Shown here in pieces: positions 34,568 through 39,398 of a stretch of DNA of 39,398 bases (position 1 is the first letter of the stretch; each line of letters starts with the position of its first letter). Under the pieces are notes generated by a model. It ran no database searches and was not told the DNA's origin. It saw nothing but the letters and a program-made list of their open reading frames with translations. Made by a program: the position numbers and the translations under genes. Location of the stretch: NCBI RefSeq assembly GCF_001418335.1, contig NZ_LIPP01000157.1, forward strand, positions 1 through 39,398. The letters are read 5' to 3'. The stretch comes from Streptomyces aurantiacus (GTDB lineage Bacteria > Actinomycetota > Actinomycetes > Streptomycetales > Streptomycetaceae).

Positions 34568-35376
34568 TGCAACGACTGATGAAATGTGCCCGTGCCCTGA
34601 GTCTCGGGCTGTTGCTGCTCGGGCTCGCGGCGGTTCCCGCTGTGGCCGACTCCTCCCCTTCCGCGAGTCCGTCGGACGACACCGACGCGCCCACCTCGGC
34701 GGGCACGTCCTTCCGTACGGCGGCCGAGGTCGACCAGGGGCAGCGGGCGACCGCGAGCGCGTCCACGGGCGACTACCTCTACTGGTCGTTCCCCGCCGAC
34801 GCCAGGCAGCGGCCCACCGTGCGGGCGACGGTGAAGCTGCCGGACAAGCACGCCTCCGCGACCTGGCAGATCGACGTGTACGACGGGCTGCGGCGCCGGC
34901 AGGCGTGCCAGTACGGGGCGCAGACGCGGACGGCGGCACAGGACGCGGCGTCCGTGGAGCTGTCCTGCACGCTGCGTACGGTGCGGGCCTGGTCCGAGCC
35001 GTGGGCCGACGATCCGCTGCCGGGCACGTACTACATCCGGCTGACCACCGTCGGCCTCCAGGCGGCCGATCTCGGGCTGCCGGTGAGCGCCGAGGTCCAG
35101 ATCGGCTCCAAGGACATCGGCGGGTCGGCCGCGGTGGACGGCTCGCTGGGCGAGCCGTTGGTTCCGGGGATCGCGGTGAAGACGGAGGAGTCCGACAAGG
35201 CCGCTGAGGACTCCGAGTCGTCCGTCGCCGTGCTGTCCAGCATCGAGCCCGATGACGGGTGGGCCTCCGGCTGGTGGTCCGACCGTTGGGTGTGGACCGG
35301 GATCGGAGGTGTGCTCGCCGCGCTCGCCGGGATCGGGGGGTACGCGTTGACGCGGGGCGCGGGACGGCCGCGGTAG
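34567..35376 (+). CDS. membrane-anchored exported protein, partner of VWA protein
   Basis: The 269-residue protein starts with an ATG at 34567 sharing one base with the upstream stop; GGAGG lies seven bases before. A signal peptide (ARALSLGLLLLGLAAVPAVA) is followed by a Ser/Asp-rich spacer, a beta-rich ectodomain with two Cys pairs (near RRQACQYG and VELSCTL), an acidic Ser/Glu region, and a C-terminal membrane helix GGVLAALAGIGGYALT with a basic tail. I know no named family. Topology and the coupling suggest it forms a surface complex with the VWA protein. Confidence 0.85.
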   Translation: MQRLMKCARALSLGLLLLGLAAVPAVADSSPSASPSDDTDAPTSAGTSFRTAAEVDQGQRATASASTGDYLYWSFPADARQRPTVRATVKLPDKHASATWQIDVYDGLRRRQACQYGAQTRTAAQDAASVELSCTLRTVRAWSEPWADDPLPGTYYIRLTTVGLQAADLGLPVSAEVQIGSKDIGGSAAVDGSLGEPLVPGIAVKTEESDKAAEDSESSVAVLSSIEPDDGWASGWWSDRWVWTGIGGVLAALAGIGGYALTRGAGRPR

Positions 35377-35421
35377 CGTTCCACTCGGCTGCCGAATTTT
35401 GTCTGCGGGTCCGCTGTGGCT

Positions 35422-35499
35422 GGGCGCGCAGTTCCCCGCGCCCCTTCGAAGCGCCCCTTCGGGCCTTCGAAGCGCCCCTTCGGGCCTCGAAGGGGCGCG
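35422..35499. repeat. Streptomyces-type intergenic repeat with 21-bp tandem copies and terminator stem
   Basis: GCGCAGTTCCCCGCGCCCCT at 35427-35446 is a phrase I know from many Streptomyces intergenic regions. It leads into two exact 21-bp copies (35444-35464, 35465-35485), each beginning CTTCGAAGCGCCCC. CGCGCCCCTTCGA (35437-35449) pairs perfectly with TCGAAGGGGCGCG (35487-35499), a 13-pair stem between the convergent stops at 35376 and 35509, so it should terminate both. Confidence 0.75.
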
Positions 35500-35508
35500 C
35501 CGGGACTG

Positions 35509-36141
35509 TCAGGATTCCCTCAAGGCCTTGGCCAGTTGGGATTCGCCTGTGATCGTGACCCGGCCCGCTTCTGCCGCGTCCCGCAGCGTCAGGTCTCCTC
35601 TGCCGAGTGCCGTGCAGGCCTCGGTGTCGAGCGAGAGCCGGGCGTCGGGCTCCTCGGGCGCGGGACCCTCCCCGTACACCGGACCGTCCTGCGCGCCGAG
35701 CCGTACGTGGAACTCTCCCTCGTCCAGCTGTACTTGTACGGTCCCCTCGCCCAGCCCCTCCAACGACCGCAGCAGCGGCAGCGCGAACCAGTGCGCGCGC
35801 ACCGCGTCGGTGGGCCGCCGCTGCGCCAGCAGAGGCGCGCCCCACTCGCCCAGGGCCTGCAGCACGGGCAGCAACTCGCGTCCGCGGCCGGTGAGTTCGT
35901 ACACGTACACCGCGCCCGGCGGGGGCATCCGGCGCCGGGTCGTCAGGCCGTCCCGCTCCATGTCCTTGAGCCGGGAGGCGAGCACGTCCGTGCTCACGCC
36001 GGGCAGGTCCGCATGCAGGTCGGTGTAGCGGCGCGGCCCTGCGAGCAGCTCGCGGACGATCAGGAGGGTCCAGCGGTCACCGACGGCGTCGAGCGCCCGG
36101 GCAGCGGAACAGTACTGGTCGTAGCTTCGGCGAGGTGACAT
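35509..36141 (-). CDS. HxlR-family winged-helix regulator with C-terminal extension
   Basis: The 210-residue protein starts with an ATG at 36141. Residues 1-100 are an HxlR winged helix: YCSAARALDAVGDRWTLLIV, RELLAGPRRYTDLHADLPGV, then DVLASRLKDMERDGLTTRR and the wing VYVYELTGRGREL. Residues 110-210 form a second domain (VQVQLDEGEFHVRLG...TLRDAAEAGRVTITG) of the SCP2-like type often attached to such regulators. The open frame continues upstream antisense to the aminotransferase and is not coding there. It is divergent from the aminotransferase, and two TTGG-N5-CCAA palindromes lie between them, so it probably controls both. Confidence 0.9.
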   Translation of the reverse strand: MSPRRSYDQYCSAARALDAVGDRWTLLIVRELLAGPRRYTDLHADLPGVSTDVLASRLKDMERDGLTTRRRMPPPGAVYVYELTGRGRELLPVLQALGEWGAPLLAQRRPTDAVRAHWFALPLLRSLEGLGEGTVQVQLDEGEFHVRLGAQDGPVYGEGPAPEEPDARLSLDTEACTALGRGDLTLRDAAEAGRVTITGESQLAKALRES

Positions 36142-36163
36142 GCGACGCAGTCTAGACAACTCG

Positions 36164-36198
36164 TTGGACTTTCCAAGCGCACACTTGGTAAAACCAAG
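36164..36198. promoter_or_regulatory. two palindromic operators, probable HxlR regulator sites
   Basis: TTGGACTTTCCAA (36164-36176) and CTTGGTAAAACCAAG (36184-36198) are perfect palindromes of the form TTGG-N5-CCAA. Their centres are 21 bp apart, two helical turns, which fits two dimers on one face. They lie 23-57 bases before the regulator start and 43-77 before the aminotransferase start. Confidence 0.75.
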
Positions 36199-36240
36199 CA
36201 ACACCGCAATCTGGAGCAACAACCTGGAGGTGCGCACCGC

Positions 36241-37449
36241 ATGGAGTTCCGGCAGTCGAGCAAGCTCAACGAGGTCTGTTACGAGATCCGGGGCCCGGTC
36301 ATCGAGCAGGCGAACGCCCTGGAGGAGGCAGGCCACAGCGTGCTGCGCCTCAACACCGGCAACCCCGCGCTCTTCGGCTTCGAGGCACCGGCGGAGATTC
36401 TCCAGGACATGATCCGGATGCTCCCCCAGGCACACGGCTACACGGACTCCCGCGGCATCCTCTCGGCCCGCCGCGCCGTGGCGCAGCGCTACCAGGAGCG
36501 GGGCCTCGAAGTCGGCGTGGACGACGTCTTCCTGGGCAACGGAGTCTCCGAGCTGGTCTCGATGGCCGTCCAGGCACTCGTCGAGGACGGCGACGAAGTC
36601 CTCATCCCGGCCCCGGACTTTCCGCTGTGGACAGCGGTGACGACGCTCTCGGGCGGCAAGGCCGTGCACTACCTGTGCGACGAACAGGCCGACTGGTACC
36701 CGGACCTGGACGACATGGCGTCCAAAATCACGGACCGCACGAGGGCCGTCGTCATCATCAACCCGAACAACCCCACCGGCGCGGTCTACCCCAAGGAGAT
36801 CATCGAGGGCATCCTCGACCTGGCCCGCCGGCACGGCCTGATGGTGTTCGCCGACGAGATCTACGACCAGATCCTCTACGACGACGCCGTCCACCACTCG
36901 GCTGCCGCGCTCGCCCCCGACCTGGTCGTCCTCACCTTCTGCGGCCTGTCCAAGACGTACCGCGTGGCGGGTTTCCGCTCCGGCTGGCTGGTCGTCACGG
37001 GCCCGCGCCAGCACGCGAAGAGCTACCTGGAGGGCCTCACCATGCTGGCCTCCATGCGGCTGTGCGCCAACGCCCCGGCCCAGTACGCCATCCAGGCCGC
37101 GCTCGGCGGCCGGCAGTCCATCCACGAACTCACCGCGCCCGGCGGCCGGTTGCGCGAGCAGCGCGACATCGCGTGGGAGAAGCTGAACGAGATCCCCGGC
37201 GTCTCCTGTGTGAAGCCGAAGGGCGCGCTGTACGCGTTCGCACGTCTCGACCCCTCGGTGCACAAGATCCACGACGACGAGAGGTTCGTGCTCGACCTGC
37301 TGCTGCGCGAGAAGATCCAGGTCGTCCAGGGCACCGGCTTCAACTGGCCGCGCCCCGACCACTTCCGCATCCTCACCCTCCCGTACGCCGATGACCTCGA
37401 CGCGGCGATCAGCAGGATCGGGCGGTTCCTGAGCGGCTATCGGCAGTAG
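36241..37449 (+). CDS. PLP-dependent class I/II aminotransferase (AlaA/AlaT-like)
   Basis: The 402-residue protein has the fold-type I landmarks. Near 100 is LGNGVSELVSMAVQAL (phosphate loop region), near 175 VIINPNNPTGAVYP, near 205 FADEIYDQILYD, the PLP lysine near 243 in CGLSKTYRVAGFRSGW, and C-terminal FRILTLPY with the carboxylate-binding Arg. The start region KLNEVCYEIRGPVI is typical of glutamate-pyruvate aminotransferases of the E. coli AlaA type. GGAGG lies ten bases before the ATG. It is divergent from the HxlR-like regulator. It may serve general alanine/valine metabolism. Confidence 0.92.
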   Translation: MEFRQSSKLNEVCYEIRGPVIEQANALEEAGHSVLRLNTGNPALFGFEAPAEILQDMIRMLPQAHGYTDSRGILSARRAVAQRYQERGLEVGVDDVFLGNGVSELVSMAVQALVEDGDEVLIPAPDFPLWTAVTTLSGGKAVHYLCDEQADWYPDLDDMASKITDRTRAVVIINPNNPTGAVYPKEIIEGILDLARRHGLMVFADEIYDQILYDDAVHHSAAALAPDLVVLTFCGLSKTYRVAGFRSGWLVVTGPRQHAKSYLEGLTMLASMRLCANAPAQYAIQAALGGRQSIHELTAPGGRLREQRDIAWEKLNEIPGVSCVKPKGALYAFARLDPSVHKIHDDERFVLDLLLREKIQVVQGTGFNWPRPDHFRILTLPYADDLDAAISRIGRFLSGYRQ

Positions 37450-37577
37450 GCGGAGGACTGGGCCGGGATCGGGTGTCAGGGGGGATGTCAGACCCTGGTC
37501 GTAGTCTTCGAATGGGTCCGCCGGCGTCGACCGGGAGCGGAGCGGGCCCGCTGTGGCCCGAAGGGAAGGAGCACCCC

Positions 37578-38267
37578 GTGACCCGACCGCCGACCGCCGC
37601 GCAGCGGCGCGTCATCGACGGCGCCGAAGCCGTGACCGGGCGTCTCAGGGGTACGGAGAGCCAGCTCGCGGCGCTGGTGAGGCACGGGCTGGCCTTCCGG
37701 CACCCGCGTCCGCCGCACGACCACTTCCTCACACCCGCTGGGCACCTGATACGCGAGGAGACGGCCACGGCCGGGGCGAGCGCCCCGGAGATCTCCGCGA
37801 ACTCCGCGCCCGCTCGCGAGGCCTCCGGGGTGTTCACCGCGCGGGTCGGTGGCGAGAGCGGCGGCGAGGGGGCCACCGACGCCGGTCCGGCACGCGTACG
37901 TGAGGTGCGCAGTGCCTGGCAGGGCCTGCTGGAGCTGCGGCGGATGACCAGCAGGGACGGCGTCGTGGACCGGCCGTGCGCGTGGGAGCGTACGCATCTG
38001 GTGCAGGCCGCCGCCCTCGCACTGGAGGCGGCGGGACTCCGTCCGGCGGGCGCGGGCACCGGCATAGGTGCCGGCACCGGTGCCGGCACCGAGGGGTACC
38101 GGGTGCGGGCGACGCCCCAGCCGGAGGCCGTCGCCGTGCACGAGCCGGACGCGCGGGCTCTCAGCGAGTGCGCGGCGACGCTGGAGAAGGCGGGATGGCA
38201 GGTCAGCGAGCACGCGGAACCGCGCACCGGCGCGCGCTATCTGCTGGCCTCACCTCGCCGGTCCTGA
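37578..38267 (+). CDS. hypothetical protein
   Basis: The 229-residue protein is read from a GTG at 37578, preceded by GGAAGGAG at a good distance; the frame is open 35 codons further upstream without a ribosome site. No named domain is recognised. The N-terminal part contains a short helix-rich segment (QLAALVRHGLAFRHPRPPHD). The middle has VREVRSAWQGLLELRRMTSR, then a Gly-Ala-Thr-Gly tandem run (GTGIGAGTGAGTEG). The end LEKAGWQVSEHAEPRTGARY resembles small ligand-binding folds. It is cytosolic by appearance and lies 128 bp after the aminotransferase. Confidence 0.75.
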   Translation: MTRPPTAAQRRVIDGAEAVTGRLRGTESQLAALVRHGLAFRHPRPPHDHFLTPAGHLIREETATAGASAPEISANSAPAREASGVFTARVGGESGGEGATDAGPARVREVRSAWQGLLELRRMTSRDGVVDRPCAWERTHLVQAAALALEAAGLRPAGAGTGIGAGTGAGTEGYRVRATPQPEAVAVHEPDARALSECAATLEKAGWQVSEHAEPRTGARYLLASPRRS

Positions 38268-38314
38268 GGGGCTGCGGACCGCCCGGATCAGCCAGGCCGG
38301 TCGGGGCGCGTGTC

Positions 38315-38557
38315 TCACTCCGGGCGATGGTGGGCGTCGTAGGCGGCGCGTGACTCGGCGATCGTGACGCGGTGCCGTTCCGCCCAGTCCGTCAGCCCCA
38401 GCAGCGTCGCGTGCAACTCACGGGCCACCGGCGTGAGTGCGTACTCGACCTTCGGCGGGACCGTCGGGTGGACGGTGCGGGTGAGGAGCCCGTCGCGCTC
38501 CAGGTTGCGCAGGGTCAGCGTGAGCATGCGGCGGCTGATGCCCTCGACGCCGAGTTG
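38315..38557 (-). pseudogene. 3' remnant of an HxlR-family regulator gene
   Basis: The reading GVEGISRRMLTLTLRNLERD, then GLLTRTVHPTVPPKVEYALT and a terminal DWAERHRVTIAESRAAYDAH region, is the second half of an HxlR winged helix with its normal stop at 38315. The first half is missing: upstream of about 38557 the frame runs antisense into transporter-like sequence on the other strand. The loss looks like a deletion that also removed the start of that transporter. Confidence 0.8.
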
Positions 38558-38875
38558 AGGACGGGGCCGGCGTTCCTGCCGGCGCCGGTACTGATCGGCG
38601 TACTGATGCTGGGCCTTTCGGCACGGACGATCGGCCGCTTCGGCCCGTACCGGGTGCTGCTCGCCGGTCTCGTGCTCATCGCCGCCGGAATGGCGCTGCT
38701 GAGCCGTGTGCCGGTCGACGGTTCGTACGCCGCCGACGTGCTGCCTCCGATGCTGCTGCTCGCGGCCGGGTTCGCGGCGGCGATGCCCGCCGTGACCGGG
38801 CTCGCCATGTCCGGCGTCATGGAGGAGGACGCCGGCCTCGCCTCCGGGCTCTTCAACACCACGCAGGTGGTGCTC
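38558..38875 (+). pseudogene. internal remnant of an MFS (DHA2-type) transporter gene
   Basis: In one frame the stretch reads TGPAFLPAPVLIGVLMLGLS, ARTIGRFGPYRVLLAGLVLI, RVPVDGSYAADVLPPMLLLA and EEDAGLASGLFNTTQVV. These match the C-terminal half of EmrB/QacA-type drug efflux proteins (membrane helices and the EDAGLASGL-NT loop). There is no start and the last helices are missing. It begins exactly where the HxlR remnant breaks off, so one deletion fused the two divergent genes. Similarity ends where the chitosanase promoter begins. Confidence 0.8.
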
Positions 38876-38923
38876 CTTCCTTTCCCTCTTCCCTTCTTGA
38901 CGGGTATACGTCACTCGGCATCT

Positions 38924-38946
38924 CTGGTAGGAAACTTTCCTAACAG
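38924..38946. promoter_or_regulatory. palindromic operator upstream of chitosanase gene (CsnR-type)
   Basis: TAGGAAACTTTCCTA (38928-38942) is a perfect 15-bp palindrome. The match extends with CTG/CAG arms to 23 bp with one mismatched pair. Chitosanase genes of Streptomyces are known to be repressed by the ROK-family protein CsnR at an operator in this place; the exact consensus is from memory. A TTGACG lies at 38897-38902. Confidence 0.7.
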
Positions 38947-38982
38947 TACGGAAGAGCGACTCCCACCCCCACTGGAGGTCCC

Positions 38983-39398
38983 GTGCACACCCCCCGCCTA
39001 CGCTCCTCTCGCCGAACCTTCCTCGCGCTGATCGGAGCATCCCTGGTGGCAGGCCCCACCCTCGCCGCCGGCTCCGCGAGCGCCGCGCCCACCGGCCTCG
39101 ACGACGCGGCGAAGAAGGAGATCGCCATGAAACTCGTCTCCAGCGCGGAGAACTCCTCGCTGGACTGGCGGGCGCAGTACGGGTACATCGAGGACATCGG
39201 CGACGGCCGCGGCTACACCGCGGGCATCATCGGGTTCTGCTCGGGCACGGGCGACATGCTCGACCTCGTCGAGCTGTACACCCGGCGCAAGCCCGACAAC
39301 GCGCTGGCCGGATACCTGCCCGCGCTGCGCGGCGTCGACGGCACGGACTCGCACGAGGGTCTCGACCCCGGCTACCCGGACGCCTGGCGCCAGGCGTC
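38983..39398 (+). CDS. csn: GH46 chitosanase (3' partial)
   Basis: The 138 residues present run off the right edge. The GTG start at 38983 has GGAGG four bases upstream. A Tat signal (SSRRTFLALIGASLVAG) ends near ASAAP. The mature start KKEIAMKLVSSAENSSLDW is the GH46 pattern with the general acid Glu in SAENS. QYGYIEDIGDGRGYTAG carries the nucleophile-side Asp, and GIIGFCSGTGDMLDLVELY follows. The enzyme hydrolyses chitosan outside the cell. It is nearly identical in pattern to Streptomyces N174-type chitosanases. It has its own palindromic operator. Confidence 0.95.
   Translation, partial: MHTPRLRSSRRTFLALIGASLVAGPTLAAGSASAAPTGLDDAAKKEIAMKLVSSAENSSLDWRAQYGYIEDIGDGRGYTAGIIGFCSGTGDMLDLVELYTRRKPDNALAGYLPALRGVDGTDSHEGLDPGYPDAWRQA

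Noticed and set aside
32843..35845. 1000-codon open frame on the - strand
   Set aside because: Antisense to the second NIS synthetase and the VWA pair; no domain, and the opposite frames have clear motifs, signal peptides and ribosome sites.
36142..37362. N-terminal extension of the HxlR-like regulator to 617 residues
   Set aside because: It is antisense to the aminotransferase; the winged helix starts at ATG 36141.
1..39398. CRISPR arrays, tRNA/rRNA genes, insertion sequences, phage attachment sites
   Set aside because: No regularly spaced repeats, tRNA-like clover-leaf ends, transposase or integrase motifs were noticed on reading either strand; a dedicated tRNA or covariance-model scan was not possible.

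Overview
The window is high-GC actinobacterial DNA, almost certainly from a Streptomyces chromosome. Reasons: third-position GC bias throughout, GTG/TTG starts with GGAGG ribosome sites, a type I PKS, an NRPS with MbtH, a bacterial terpene synthase, two IucA/IucC synthetases, a Tat-exported GH46 chitosanase and a common Streptomyces intergenic repeat. No rRNA, tRNA, CRISPR array, insertion sequence or phage gene was seen.

Region 1 (1-9.6 kb, + strand): the 3' part of a single-module, fully reducing type I PKS (AT-DH-ER-KR-ACP; the KS lies off the left edge), then a geranylgeranyl-reductase-family flavoenzyme, a C15-C20-type polyprenyl diphosphate synthase and a two-gene ABC-2 exporter, closed by a strong hairpin. 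The set looks like a pathway for a saturated polyketide/isoprenoid lipid plus its export (inference).

Region 2 (9.6-17.2 kb): single genes of mixed function. These are a secreted His-Gly repeat peptide, a secreted CAP-domain protein, a class I terpene synthase, a small secreted protein, an FdhF/YdeP-type molybdopterin oxidoreductase, an SRPBCC protein, an EamA-like transporter, and two small genes in a stretch of visibly lower GC (16.4-17.1 kb).

Region 3 (17.2-29.9 kb, all - strand): a compact NRPS locus. In transcription order it holds a dimodular NRPS ending in a thioester reductase (C-A-T-C-A-T-R), an ABC exporter with an HMA-like N-terminal domain, MbtH, and an acyl-CoA dehydrogenase homologue with an altered catalytic position. 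The NRPS and mbtH upstream regions share a 17-bp block and a 7-bp block, separated by exactly 40 bp in both. This points to co-regulation by an unknown factor and is the most distinctive signal in the window. The expected product is an N-acyl dipeptide aldehyde or alcohol. The HMA-like exporter makes a metal-related role possible but unproven.

Region 4 (30-37.5 kb): two divergent NIS siderophore synthetases, a secreted von Willebrand A protein translationally coupled to a membrane-anchored partner, an HxlR-type regulator with two matching palindromes in its promoter, and a divergent class I/II aminotransferase. I recall a similar pairing of IucA/IucC genes and an aminotransferase in S. coelicolor (around SCO5799-5801), so this part is probably conserved chromosome.

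Region 5 (37.5-39.4 kb): a hypothetical gene, a degraded regulator/MFS pair fused by an apparent deletion, and the 5' part of a GH46 chitosanase gene with a palindromic operator.
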